Source of the DNA: Clostridiales bacterium
GTDB taxonomy: Bacteria; Bacillota; Clostridia; Oscillospirales; Oscillospiraceae
Direction of reading: 5' to 3'
DNA: 35,504 nucleotides
NCBI GenBank assembly: GCA_004553545.1
Contig: SFLD01000027.1
Coordinates: 1-35,504, forward strand
Below the pieces are notes generated by a model that was not told where the DNA came from, searched no databases, and saw nothing but the letters and a program-made list of their open reading frames with translations. Positions 14,082 to 22,250 of this stretch are shown one piece after another. Positions within the stretch are counted from its first letter, which is position 1, and every line of letters begins with the position of its first letter. The position numbers were made by a program, and so were the translations under genes.

Positions 14082-15482
14082 TCATGGCCGGAGCTGGTAG
14101 CGGAGGGCATCCCCCGCGGGGTCTCCGGTCTCGATGACGGTGCCGTCCGCCAGCAGGGCGTAAAGGAGCTCGCCGCAGAGCCCCTCCGGCAGGCGCAGGG
14201 CGGCGCAGAGCTCCGCCTCCGGGGCGGAGACATGGTCCGTCAGGTAGTCGATGACGGCCTGGCGGCGGCTCTCCCGGAGCCAGGCGGCCTCCCGGGCGGT
14301 CATGGGCGTCTCTTGGCCGGGGCGGAAGGGCAGGGTCAGGGCCGTGCGGTCCGGCCGGAAGCTCTCCCGCAGGGTGGGGGTCCCACGGCCCTCCCGCTGC
14401 CAGGCGGCGTAGATGCCGGGAATGCCCCGGCCCTGGGAATCGCTGAGGCCGATGCGCCGGAAAAGGCCCATGAGGCCCAGGTTCCGGGGGTCCGACTGCC
14501 CGCCGGAGAGGGCGGTCCGGGGGCTCATCCGGAAGCCGCCGGGGTTTGTGAGGGTGATTGCATCCCGGGTCAGGGAGACCTCGATGCCGCCACGGCCCCG
14601 GTAGTCGGCGTTGATGAGGCAGTTGGCAAGGCCCGCACGGAAGGCGTCCTCCACCCCCGGCGGCAGGGCGTTTCCGCCCCAAAGGGGGGACTCCCGCAGC
14701 CGTCGGAGGCAGAAATGGTAGAAGGAGTAGAGATTCCCCCGGAAGGCATCCTCCCGACCCTCCTCCCGGAAGCGCAGGGCGAAGCGGGGGTACTCCCGCC
14801 GGATGGCGCGGTAGCGCCCCAGGAGCAGAAGCCCCGCCCCGGTGGGGTGCAGGGCATGGTCCTGGCCCCGGCGGGCGCCGCCGCAGCGCAGCAGCAGCTC
14901 CGGGTCCGTGAGGGCGGCCCAGTCCTCATCGGGGACGGCCTCCAGAAGGTCTTCCCGGTAGCTCTCGACGCTCTTGGGGTCCAGGGCGCGGAAACCCAGC
15001 TTCCCCAGGGGGCGGGTGTCCCAGCTGCGGCGGCGGGCATCCCGCTGCATGGCCCGGACCTCCTCCGGCGTGCAGCGGTAGTCCCCGTCTCCCCGGCGGC
15101 GGTAGGTCCCCCGGAGGGGGTCGCCGTCCAGGAAGACCGGCCGGTCCTGGCGCTCGGCCCGGGGGACCGTGAGGACCACAATGCGGCAGCCCTCCACGGT
15201 CTCCACCGCCACGTCCTCCGGGCCCAGGAGGTCGGCGCTGACCCGCTTCCGGTCCCGGAGCCGGGCCCGGATGGCCCGGACGTACTCGTCCGCCCGGGGC
15301 AGGTCCACGGGGCGGAAGCTCTTGTCCCTCCGCTCCTCCACCCCCAGGAGGATGACGCCCCCCAGGGTGTTGGCGAAGGCGGAATAGCTCTCCCACAGGC
15401 TCTCCGGCAGGCCCCCCAGGGCCAGCTTCGCCTCGATGCGGTTGTTCTCCCGGTAGTCCCGGATGCGGCCAAGATCGATCAT
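14082..15482 (-). CDS. ATP-binding protein with N-terminal AlbA_2 (Schlafen-like) domain, putative regulator
   Basis: A 466-residue cytoplasmic protein. Residues 10-130 are an AlbA_2/Schlafen-type nucleic-acid-binding domain ('ENNRIEAKLALGGLPESLWESYSAFANTLGGVILLGVEE' with the E-x-K and 'ANT-GG-I-LGV' hallmarks). The middle and C-terminal part matches the HATPase_c_4-type domain of the same family ('LANCLINADYRGRGGIEVSL...ITLTNPGGF'). The end (about 405-460) looks like a winged helix. Such proteins are annotated as transcriptional regulators or linked to stress and phage defence; the function is not established. ATG 15482 follows GGGAGGGG. It is monocistronic, with a terminator at 14027 and repeat island 2 immediately upstream of its promoter. 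Confidence 0.88.
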   Translation of the reverse strand: MIDLGRIRDYRENNRIEAKLALGGLPESLWESYSAFANTLGGVILLGVEERRDKSFRPVDLPRADEYVRAIRARLRDRKRVSADLLGPEDVAVETVEGCRIVVLTVPRAERQDRPVFLDGDPLRGTYRRRGDGDYRCTPEEVRAMQRDARRRSWDTRPLGKLGFRALDPKSVESYREDLLEAVPDEDWAALTDPELLLRCGGARRGQDHALHPTGAGLLLLGRYRAIRREYPRFALRFREEGREDAFRGNLYSFYHFCLRRLRESPLWGGNALPPGVEDAFRAGLANCLINADYRGRGGIEVSLTRDAITLTNPGGFRMSPRTALSGGQSDPRNLGLMGLFRRIGLSDSQGRGIPGIYAAWQREGRGTPTLRESFRPDRTALTLPFRPGQETPMTAREAAWLRESRRQAVIDYLTDHVSAPEAELCAALRLPEGLCGELLYALLADGTVIETGDPAGDALRYQLRP

Positions 15483-15509
15483 CGGCGCCCCTCCCCAGTC
15501 GTTTTCCCC

Positions 15510-15538
15510 ATCATACCACGAACCCAGCAGAAAGGGAA
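15510..15538 (-). promoter_or_regulatory. Promoter of the AlbA/Schlafen-like gene
   Basis: On the minus strand: TTCCCT, a 17-bp spacer, TATGAT. The -10 is good, the -35 weak. It lies between the start codon and island 2. Confidence 0.45.
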
Positions 15539-16009
15539 GCGCCTGCGGGGGTGGGGCGGGGCTCTGTCCCCGCCCGTTTCTCCCGGGTCGCTGGGTATGT
15601 CAATCGAATCTGTCCGGGCGGACACAAAGGTCCGCCCCTACGCGAGGTGGGGAGGTATTCCGAACCAACGAAAATTGGCGTGAAAGGGAGGGCCACGGGG
15701 CGGGACGGAGCCCGCCCCCTACAGGGGATCGGAGCAGGCCTGTGGCGGCGGGGTGCGCCTAGGGTGTGGCTTCCGCCAGCCAAATTCCGAAACGGAATTT
15801 GGGGCGTCAGTCATGGTCACCCCGCCCTACGGAAGCAACGCTGGTGATGCGCAGTGAAGGGCCGATGTGGGCATCGGCCCCTACGGGGAGACGGGGAGGT
15901 TTCCGCAACCACCCGGGCCAGCGGCGCATAGCGGAGCGGCTGCGCCGCGGATGGGAGGAAGTGGGTGGGAATCGGAGCAGAGATCATCCCAAAAGTGTCC
16001 AGCGACCTC

Positions 16010-16064
16010 GGACAATCCCTCAGTCAGCCTGCGGCTGACAGCTCCCTTTACACAAGGGAGCCTT
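16010..16064 (-). repeat. 55-bp dispersed palindromic repeat, copy C (inside island 2)
   Basis: Reverse complement of the element at 4464-4518, nearly base for base, including the GTCAGCC-GCA-GGCTGAC stem. Confidence 0.85.
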
Positions 16065-16077
16065 TGAGACGGGAGAT

Positions 16078-16163
16078 GCGGATTGCCGCGTCGACCCTGC
16101 GGGCCTCCTCGCAATGACAAGCGTTTTCTGTCATTCCGAGGAGCGGAGCGACGTGGGAATCCG
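16078..16163. repeat. Head-to-head pair of GTCATT..GAGGAG-type repeats
   Basis: A minus-strand copy (16079-16118) and a plus-strand copy (16130-16163) each read GTCATTSCGAGGAG, a short variable stem, then CGACGYGGSAATCCG. They diverge from an 11-nt centre. GTCATTGCGAGGAG-type repeats are widespread intergenic palindromes in several bacterial phyla. Present only in island 2. Confidence 0.7.
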
Positions 16164-16736
16164 TCTTTTTTACGATGGACGGGGGTTCGGGCCGCCGAGG
16201 TCGTCGGCCCCTACGGAAAGCCCAATCAACCACCCAAGCCAGCCGGCGCGCAGCGAAGCGTCCGCGCCCGCGGACGCGAGGGATGGGCGGGAATCGGCGC
16301 AAAAACCATCCCAAAAGAGGGACCGCTCCCGCGACCGCCGGGGCAGCGCTTAGCGAAGCGGAAAGCGCGGAAAGAGGAGCTGGTCAAATTCGGGTTTTGC
16401 CCGATGACCTCAGAGTGCAGCACGGCGCACCAGGTTCGGAAGTCTCAGCAAAGCCCCGCCCGTGCTCTCGTAGGGGCTGCGGTAACTGAGTAGGACCGTT
16501 TAGCGCCGCATCCCGCTGCGCGGCAGGGCGCTCCGCGCCCGTAACTGCGCAGCGATCAGCGTTTTTTCTTTTGACGGCTCCACCGCAGGGGATGCCCTGC
16601 CACCACGCCCCGTTCGGGGCAGCCGGGAGACGGCACGCCGGGTCGTCGTGCCCTACGGAAGCAATGCAGGTAGTGCGCAGCAAGCGAGGCATCGGTCAGG
16701 GACGCCGACCTCCCACGGCCTGCGCTCACTTTTCCC

Positions 16737-16765
16737 GTGACAAACACCCGGAAGGGTGGTATGCT
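16737..16765 (+). promoter_or_regulatory. Promoter of the fliB-like / MATE operon
   Basis: GTGACA, a 17-bp spacer containing CACCC-GGAA-GGGTG, then TATGCT. It gives a leader of about 25 nt before ATG 16795. The small palindrome in the spacer could be an operator. Confidence 0.5.
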
Positions 16766-16794
16766 GAGGGGAGACTGGAAATTGGGAGGGGCCT

Positions 16795-17832
16795 ATGCTG
16801 CTGCGGACGCTGGACTATGAGGAACAATTTCACTGCCTCGCGGGCCGCTGCCCCCACAGCTGCTGCATCGGCTGGGAGGTGGTGCTGGACGAGGACCACG
16901 CCCGGCGCTATCTGGCCGGGGATGACCCCCTCAGCCGCCGGGCGGCGGAGGCCATGGTCTACGACGAGGAAGAGGACGCTTTCGCCTTTCCCCTCTCCGG
17001 CGGGCGCTGTCCCTTCCTGGACGGGGAGAACCTCTGCGCGCTCCACCGGGCCTGGGGGGCGGAGGCCACGCCCCTGACCTGCCAGACCCATCCCCGGTTC
17101 ACGGAGGAATTCGGCCCCTTCGCGGAGCGGGCCCTCTCCGCCGCCTGCCCGGCGGCCAACGCGCTGCTCTTAGGGAACCGGGAACCCCTGGGGTTCCGGG
17201 AGGTGGAGACCGGGGAGCCCGGGGAGGAGGGGGACGAGTGGCTTCCGTACCTTGTCCCCTTCCGGCAGCGGCTTTTCACCGTGCTGCAGGACCGGAGCCG
17301 CCCCCTGCGGGCGCGGCTGGCGGACTTCCTGACCCTCTGCCTCCTGGGGGATGCCGTCCTGGCGGACGCGGAGCGGGAGGGCGCCGCCCCGGAGGGCCTC
17401 CTGACCCTGGAGGGCGGAACGCTGGAGGGGGAACTACCGGAGGAGGGCATCTTCCCGGTGGGATTCCGCCTGCTGGCGTCCCTGGAGGTGCTGGAGCCCG
17501 ACTGGCGGGACGTGCTGGCGCAGGCCGGGACGGCGGTCCCTGTCCCCCAGGACGAGGCGCTGCTGGAGCGCATCGCCGTGTACTTCGCCTACCGGAGCAT
17601 CCTCAAGTGCGTCAACGACGGCGACCTTCTGGGCCGGGGGCTCTACACCGTCTTTCTGACCCTGGCGGCGGAGCGCATCGCCGCCGTCTGCGGCCTGCCG
17701 GAAGCCCTCCGCCGCCTGAGCCGGGAGGTGGAGCACGACGCCGACAATGGGGAGGCCCTGCTGACAGCCTTCCGGGACGATGCGGCCTTTGACCTGGGCT
17801 GCTTCCTCCGGGAGCTGCGAGATCCTGAATAA
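16795..17832 (+). CDS. FliB-like Cys-rich protein (flagellin lysine-N-methylase family)
   Basis: A 345-residue protein. FliB methylates lysines of flagellin in Salmonella; clostridial homologues are common and mostly untested. The family's Cys pattern is visible: C14-x4-C19-x3-C23-C24, then C72-P-F-L...C81, C96 in 'LTCQTHPR' and C118. This is consistent with a bound metal or iron-sulfur cluster. The length is close to the usual 370-400, with a shorter C-terminus. No flagellar gene is in the window, so flagellin as substrate is not supported locally; another protein may be modified. GGGAGGGG precedes ATG 16795. The MATE gene begins 39 nt after the stop, so both share the promoter at 16737. Confidence 0.85.
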   Translation: MLLRTLDYEEQFHCLAGRCPHSCCIGWEVVLDEDHARRYLAGDDPLSRRAAEAMVYDEEEDAFAFPLSGGRCPFLDGENLCALHRAWGAEATPLTCQTHPRFTEEFGPFAERALSAACPAANALLLGNREPLGFREVETGEPGEEGDEWLPYLVPFRQRLFTVLQDRSRPLRARLADFLTLCLLGDAVLADAEREGAAPEGLLTLEGGTLEGELPEEGIFPVGFRLLASLEVLEPDWRDVLAQAGTAVPVPQDEALLERIAVYFAYRSILKCVNDGDLLGRGLYTVFLTLAAERIAAVCGLPEALRRLSREVEHDADNGEALLTAFRDDAAFDLGCFLRELRDPE

Positions 17833-17871
17833 AATTCCCGGCGCACCCCGCCGGAGCTTGAGGTGATATCC

Positions 17872-19227
17872 ATGGCGGAAGCCGTGAAGGAAAACAAGAT
17901 GGGGACGGCCCCGGTGGGGCGGCTCATCCTCTCCATGTCGCTGCCCCCGGTCTGCTCCATGTTCATGCAGTACTCCTATAACTTTGTGGACAGCGCCTTC
18001 GTGGCCCAGCTCAGCGAGAAGGCCCTGACGGCTGTGTCCCTGTCCTTCCCCATCACGAGCCTGATGTGCGCCTGCTCCATCGGACTGGGCGTGGGCATCA
18101 ACGTGGTCATCGCCCGGAGCCTGGGGCGGCGGGACCAGGACAAGGCCAACGAGATCGTGACCCTGGGCATTTTGATGGCCTTCCTCTTCGGCGTGGTGCT
18201 GAACCTTCTGGCGGCGGCGGTCTCCGGGCCCTACTTCCGCTCCTTCACCACGGACGAGGAGATCTACCGGCTGGCCATGGAGTACATGTCCGTCTGCGTT
18301 TTCATGCAGGTACCCAACATGGTCCACATCGCCATCCAGAAGATCGTCCAGGCCACGGGCAACATGCTGGCGCCCATGGGCTTCCAGATCGCGGGGGTGG
18401 TCTTCAACCTGATCTTCGACCCCATCCTGATCTTCGGCTGGGGGCCCTTCCCGGCCATGGGCATCCGGGGCGCGGCCCTCTCCACGGTGCTGGGCTTCAC
18501 CCTCTCCACCCTTCTCGCTTTCTGGGTGCTGCTGGGCACACCCCAGCGGGTCAAAATGAAGGTCCGGGGCTTCCGGGTCCATCTCAGCGAGGTGCGGGAG
18601 ATCCTGACCCTGGGCCTCCCCAGCTTCATCCTCAACGCCCTGAACTCCTTCACCGTTACCTTTGCCAACCTCTTCCTGAAGCCGGACATGACGGCGGTGG
18701 CCTTCTTCGGGGCCTACTTCAAGGCCCAGCACATGATCGTCATGACGGTGAACGGCCTCATCCAGGGGACCCTGCCGGTGATGAGCTTCAACTACGGTGC
18801 CGGGAAGCCGGACCGGCTGCGCTCCGCCTTCCGCTGCGGCCTCTGGGGCGCGGCGGCACTGATGACCCTGGGGGGCCTGGTCCTCTTCTGCTTCCCGAAA
18901 GGGGTGCTGGGGCTCTTCGACGCCTCGCCGGAGCTGCTGGAGCTGGGCGTCCCCGCCATGCGCATCCTGGTGCTGGGCTACGCCTGCAACGGCCTCTCCA
19001 CCCTCATGGCCACGTATCTTCAGGCGGTGGGCCGGGTCCGGGGCAGCATGGTCATCAACCTCACCCGGCAGCTGGCGGGGCTTGTCCCCATGATGTGGCT
19101 GCTGGATTCCCTCTTCGGCGTGACGGGCATCTGGGCGGCCTTCCCGGTGACGGAGGTCCTGACCCTGATCCTGGCCTGCATCCTCCTCCGGCGCTGCCGG
19201 GTGGAGCTGCCCCAGGCCGCCGCGTAA
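17872..19227 (+). CDS. MATE family efflux transporter (second copy)
   Basis: A 451-residue membrane exporter of the MATE superfamily with about 12 helices. Seen signatures are 'LILSMSLPPVCSMFMQYSYNFVDSAFVAQLSE' in helix 1, 'IQKIVQATGNMLAPMGFQ' in helix 5, and 'FNLIFDPILIFG' in helix 6, all characteristic of clostridial multidrug MATE proteins. Cations or small molecules would leave in exchange for Na+ or H+. ATG 17872 is chosen because GAGGTG ends 6 nt before it; a GTG at 17863 overlaps that site. It is the second gene of the fliB-like operon and ends at a strong terminator (19235). Its pairing with a FliB-like protein gives no obvious substrate. Confidence 0.92.
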   Translation: MAEAVKENKMGTAPVGRLILSMSLPPVCSMFMQYSYNFVDSAFVAQLSEKALTAVSLSFPITSLMCACSIGLGVGINVVIARSLGRRDQDKANEIVTLGILMAFLFGVVLNLLAAAVSGPYFRSFTTDEEIYRLAMEYMSVCVFMQVPNMVHIAIQKIVQATGNMLAPMGFQIAGVVFNLIFDPILIFGWGPFPAMGIRGAALSTVLGFTLSTLLAFWVLLGTPQRVKMKVRGFRVHLSEVREILTLGLPSFILNALNSFTVTFANLFLKPDMTAVAFFGAYFKAQHMIVMTVNGLIQGTLPVMSFNYGAGKPDRLRSAFRCGLWGAAALMTLGGLVLFCFPKGVLGLFDASPELLELGVPAMRILVLGYACNGLSTLMATYLQAVGRVRGSMVINLTRQLAGLVPMMWLLDSLFGVTGIWAAFPVTEVLTLILACILLRRCRVELPQAAA

Positions 19228-19234
19228 CGCTCCC

Positions 19235-19261
19235 AAAGCGCCGCCCATCGGGCGGCGCTTT
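19235..19261 (+). terminator. Terminator of the fliB-like / MATE operon
   Basis: AAAGCGCCGCCC-ATC-GGGCGGCGCTTT (12-bp perfect stem) followed by CCCTTTTCC. Confidence 0.85.
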
Positions 19262-19350
19262 CCCTTTTCCCGGAAAGGTCGAACCTTTGTGCAGGGCGCT
19301 GGGTTTGTGGGGACGCCATTATGGAAACTGTGGATTTTGCATAAGACGTC

Positions 19351-19661
19351 TTGACTTTTCCCGAAGAATATTGTACCTTTCAGATACAGAAAGGCCGCGG
19401 CTCCCGGACGGGATCTCCCCCCCAAGCGGCTCCGCCGCCCTTTCCCCGCCTCCAAAGAATACGCCCCCAAGACGAAGCACGCATTTGAAGATGATCCGCA
19501 CGGCGGAGCGCTCCCCGTGCCCCCGGTGCTTTATGGATGGGAAGCCGTGTCCCTTTCTGGCGGAAGGAATCCACCGAGGAAAGCAGGAAAAAGCCCATGC
19601 AGAAGGAAACCTGGCAGTAGCCCCCATCCACCGCTGGAGTGGATGGGGGCTGAGGCTTTTT
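19351..19661 (+). ncRNA. Candidate small transcript between promoter-like and terminator signals
   Basis: The 480 bp between the MATE terminator and the pilus operon terminator hold no credible gene. TTGACT-N17-TACCTT (19351-19379) could start a plus-strand RNA. AGCCCCCATCCAC-N7-GTGGATGGGGGCT (19619-19651) followed by GGCTTTTT is a good plus-strand terminator, although the MATE operon already has its own. An RNA of about 270 nt is possible. CCTTTC-N7-GAAAGG lies at its 5' end. No known RNA family is recognised and the -10 is weak. Confidence 0.25.
19619..19661 (+). terminator. Intrinsic terminator in the gap before the pilus operon end
   Basis: A perfect 13-bp stem with a 7-nt loop followed by GAGGCTTTTT. 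Plus-strand orientation. Confidence 0.75.
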
Positions 19662-19707
19662 CTGGGAAAATTTTCGCAGAAGACGGAAATCTCCCGCCCA
19701 AAACGTG

Positions 19708-19740
19708 AAAAAGCGCCCGGGGCTCACGCCCCGGGCGCTT
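19708..19740 (-). terminator. Terminator of the pilus operon
   Basis: AAGCGCCCGGGGC-TCAC-GCCCCGGGCGCTT (13 bp). On the minus strand it is followed by TTTTT and lies directly after the stop of the last sortase gene. Confidence 0.92.
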
Positions 19741-19742
19741 CC

Positions 19743-20324
19743 TTATTCGCTCTTTTCGCAGCGGACGGTGACCCGATACTGCCCGCCCTTGGTGCAGGTG
19801 AAGAGGGTCAGGGGCCAGTCCCCGGCGGTCATCTCCTGGATGTCCGTGGGCTGCAGGGTCTCGGTCTCCGCCACGGCGTAGCGGAAGACGTTGCCGCTGA
19901 GGTCCGTGAAGGTCACCGCATCCCCCGGCCGCAGGGCCGTGAGATGGCCGAAGTGCCGGGCGTAGTTGTGGGCGGCGATGGTCATGTCGTCGGTGTAGGC
20001 CGAGCCGGTGTAGCGGCAGGGAGCCTGCCGCAGGGCGGGATAGCTCCACTCCCCGATGACGGGCAGCTCCAGTCCCAGCGCCGGGATGCTCAGCACCCCC
20101 ACGCAGTCCCAGCCATCGATGGTCTCCGCCGGCATCTCCCGTCCGGGGTCCAGCTGATAGTCCGGGATGGCCTCCGGGTCCGGCTCCGGGATGCTCAGCT
20201 CCGCCAGGATGGCCTCCGAGGCCCGGTCCGCCCGGGCGGCGTCCCAGAGGTTATAGCCCGCGAGGCCCGCCGCCGCCAGCAGCAGCGCCAGCCCCGCCAG
20301 GATGCAGACGGTCCCCTTACGCAT
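19743..20324 (-). CDS. Sortase (second of the pilus locus, class D-like)
   Basis: A cysteine transpeptidase of 193 residues with one N-terminal membrane helix (about 5-25), active outside the cell. The catalytic triad is visible: H119 in 'IAAHNYARHFGHL', C177 in 'LTLFTCTKGGQYRVTVRC' and R184. There is no C-terminal membrane helix, unlike the class C enzyme two genes upstream, and the short form suits a class D- or B-like sortase. It may attach the finished pilus to the cell wall or handle the LPQTG protein. It is the last gene of the operon, overlapping the anchor pilin gene by 8 nt. Class assignment is tentative. Confidence 0.88.
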   Translation of the reverse strand: MRKGTVCILAGLALLLAAAGLAGYNLWDAARADRASEAILAELSIPEPDPEAIPDYQLDPGREMPAETIDGWDCVGVLSIPALGLELPVIGEWSYPALRQAPCRYTGSAYTDDMTIAAHNYARHFGHLTALRPGDAVTFTDLSGNVFRYAVAETETLQPTDIQEMTAGDWPLTLFTCTKGGQYRVTVRCEKSE

Positions 20325-21336
20325 CCTCCCGCCTCCGGAGCAGCAGGCCCGCCGTCAGCAGCAGCAATCCCGCCGCCGCCAGCAGGGGCACCGGCCACCA
20401 GAGGGCGCCGGTCTGGGGCAGGGTGGGCTCACCGGGCTGATCGCCGGGGCCCAGCGGGGGCGGCTCGTCGGGGATGTCCGGGTTATCGGGGTTGTCGGGC
20501 TCCTCCGGCTGATACGTATTCTCCACCCGGAAGGTGACGCCCTCCTCCGTGATGGCCACCGTGTAGCCGGGGACGGCGCTCTCCGCCACCTGCCAGTCGA
20601 TGGGTCTTCCGTTCTCGCTCTGGGGCAGCCCCGTCCAGGTATAGGCCCAGTTATTTTCAGCGCTGAGGGTCACGGTGTCGTAGACCGCGCCGTCTTTCAG
20701 CAGCTGGACGGTGATGCTCTCCGGCCGCTTTTCCTCGTTCCCGGCGTCGCTCCAGACCTTCAGGACCCGGACTTCCCGGGTGGCGGGGCTGGGCGGGGTG
20801 TACGTCGTGCCGATCTTGGGAAGGCTGGTCACGTCATAGACCCAGCAATTGGCCTCCCGGTCCAGGTCCGGCAGGGCCACAAGATAGGGCTCCGCCCGGT
20901 CCGTGTAGCTCCCGTGATACCGGGGGCTGGCGACCACCAGGTAAAGCCCCGCCGTGAGGCGGACGCCCTCCCCGGTGGGGAAGGTCAGCGTTCCGTTTTC
21001 GTCCGTGGTCCCCTGGTCCAGGGGCTTGCGGCCGTCCCGCTGGGCGATGTTTGCCAGGGTCCGGGCCACGGCGCTCCAGTTCTGGTCATCCAGGACCACG
21101 TTGTCCTCCCGGAAGTCCCCGGCGAGGGTATACTCGCCGTAGGGGTCCACGCTGGCCGCGTAGTAAATGGCAAAGCCCATGCCGGGGATGGCCTGCCCCT
21201 CCCGCTCCGCCTGGATGGTGAGGCTCCCGGCCCGCTCCGGGTCGATGGCCTCCGCCGCGGCGGCGTGAGGCAGCAGGACGCACAGCGTCAGCAGGCTCAG
21301 CACGGCGCAGAGGCCGCGCTTCCACACTTTCCGCAT
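20317..21336 (-). CDS. LPQTG-anchored minor (basal/anchor) pilin with CnaB domain
   Basis: A surface protein of 339 residues with a Sec signal peptide (about 1-25) and a SpaA-like N-domain ('GSLTIQAEREGQAIPGMGFAIY'). A Cna_B domain lies at about 190-280 ('VRVLKVWSDAGNEEKRPESITVQLLKDG...WTGLPQ'). A Pro/Asp/Glu stalk then leads to the sorting signal L-P-Q-T-G, a hydrophobic helix and an R-R-R-E-D tail. Proline-rich tails before LPxTG are usual for the basal pilin that links a fibre to peptidoglycan. I chose ATG 21336, preceded by GGAGGTG with a 6-7 nt gap; a GTG at 21345 overlaps the site. It lies between the class C sortase and the second sortase. Confidence 0.88.
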   Translation of the reverse strand: MRKVWKRGLCAVLSLLTLCVLLPHAAAAEAIDPERAGSLTIQAEREGQAIPGMGFAIYYAASVDPYGEYTLAGDFREDNVVLDDQNWSAVARTLANIAQRDGRKPLDQGTTDENGTLTFPTGEGVRLTAGLYLVVASPRYHGSYTDRAEPYLVALPDLDREANCWVYDVTSLPKIGTTYTPPSPATREVRVLKVWSDAGNEEKRPESITVQLLKDGAVYDTVTLSAENNWAYTWTGLPQSENGRPIDWQVAESAVPGYTVAITEEGVTFRVENTYQPEEPDNPDNPDIPDEPPPLGPGDQPGEPTLPQTGALWWPVPLLAAAGLLLLTAGLLLRRREDA

Positions 21337-21352
21337 ACACTTCACCTCCGTG

Positions 21353-22189
21353 TCAGTTTTTCCGCCGGCGCCGCCGGTCGCTCAGCAGCAGGATCGCCAC
21401 CGCCAGCAGCACCAGGGGCACGCCCACCGCCGGGGCAACCAGGATCGGCTCGATCTGCATGGCGTCGGACGTCACGCGGATGGCGTCGGCGCTGTCCGGG
21501 GTCTCGATCCGGTGTCCCCGGACCAGGAGCCGGTGGGTGTTGACGCCGTAGGGCGTGCAGGTCACCAGGGTGCAGAGGTCCTGCCTCGGCTCCGGCAGCA
21601 GGGCGGCGGTGTCCTGGGGCTCCACGATGCGGATCTGGTCCACCTCGTAGCAGAGGACCTCATCCAGCACCCGGAGGGTGAAGGTATCCCCCTCCCGGAG
21701 CTGGTCCAGGTTCGTAAAGAGCTTGGCGCTGGGCAGCCCCCGGTGGCCGGAGAGGACGCAGTGGGTCCCCTCCCCGCCCACGGGCAGGGCGCTCCAGTCC
21801 AGGTGGCCCACGGCGATCTGCAGGACGGACTCCTCCGTCCCGTGGTAGATGGGCAGTGACAGCTTGATGTTGGGGATCTCGATGTAGCCCATGATGCCGG
21901 TGCCGTCCATGTTGAGCAGGGACTGGTACTCCTCCTGCTCCGCCTCCGTCAGGGCGAAGGTGTTGCTGCGCTGGGCTGCCCGGGCGTTGTAGTCCCGGGC
22001 GGCCTCCAGCAGGCGGTCATACTCCGCGCCGTTCAGGTCCGCCACCTCCTGGGCATAGGCGGCCACCGCCCGGGAGGCGTGGAAGGAGTTCCAGTAGTCG
22101 CTGACCGTGGGGTACAGCAGCAAGGACAGCCCCGCCAAAAAGACCAGGGCCAGCAGGACCGTTGTGATCCGGTTTTTGTTCTTCTTCAT
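21353..22189 (-). CDS. Class C sortase (pilus polymerase)
   Basis: A 278-residue membrane transpeptidase that joins pilin subunits through isopeptide bonds between the LPxT Thr and a pilin Lys. It has the class C layout: an N-terminal helix (8-27), a catalytic barrel with H149 in 'VLSGHRGLPSAKLFTNLDQL', C211 in 'TLVTCTPYGVNTHRLLVRG' and R220, and a second membrane helix at the C-terminus (about 247-270) with an R-R-R-R-K tail. The N-terminal region 'YPTVSDYWNSFHASR' is where the active-site lid usually sits. It lies 61 nt downstream of the major pilin, after a strong hairpin (22206-22242) that may lower its expression relative to the pilin. Confidence 0.95.
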   Translation of the reverse strand: MKKNKNRITTVLLALVFLAGLSLLLYPTVSDYWNSFHASRAVAAYAQEVADLNGAEYDRLLEAARDYNARAAQRSNTFALTEAEQEEYQSLLNMDGTGIMGYIEIPNIKLSLPIYHGTEESVLQIAVGHLDWSALPVGGEGTHCVLSGHRGLPSAKLFTNLDQLREGDTFTLRVLDEVLCYEVDQIRIVEPQDTAALLPEPRQDLCTLVTCTPYGVNTHRLLVRGHRIETPDSADAIRVTSDAMQIEPILVAPAVGVPLVLLAVAILLLSDRRRRRKN

Positions 22190-22205
22190 GGGGCTCTCCT
22201 TGCCG

Positions 22206-22242
22206 CTGCACCGCCGGGAGGGGGGTCCTCCCGGCGGCGCAG
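22206..22242 (-). terminator. Intercistronic hairpin after the major pilin gene
   Basis: CTGC-A-CCGCCGGGAGG, GGGGT loop, CCTCCCGGCGG-C-GCAG: 15 pairs with one mismatch. No U-run follows on the minus strand. It is probably a partial terminator or RNA-stability element that keeps pilin mRNA above sortase mRNA. Confidence 0.55.
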
Positions 22243-22250
22243 GGAAACGT

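Larger units (their letters stand above)
15551..16705 (-). repeat. Composite palindromic repeat island, copy 2 (inverted)
   Basis: The module order of copy 1 read on the minus strand: GAGCCCCGCCCC (15554), GTAGGGGCGGACC (about 15640), GTTGGTTCGGAAT, GTAGGGGGCGGGCTCCGTCC (about 15722), GTAGGGCGGGGTGACC (about 15832), GTAGGGGCCGATG (about 15882), the 55-bp repeat (16010-16064), GGGCCGACGACC (about 16213), GACCTCATCGGG (16400-16430), GGGCGCGGAGCGCCC (about 16530), GCGTTTTTTCTTTTGACGGC (16559-16578), GTAGGGCACGACGACC (about 16640). It lacks the 12-bp TTTTCTTTTTGG hairpin of copies 1 and 3 but has an inserted head-to-head element (16078-16163). No credible gene. Confidence 0.85.

Noticed and set aside
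17434..20537. Long frames opposite or out of phase with the FliB-like and second MATE genes (minus 17434-19470, plus 18066-20537)
   Set aside because: They run through terminators and promoters and have no domains; they result from high GC at third codon positions.
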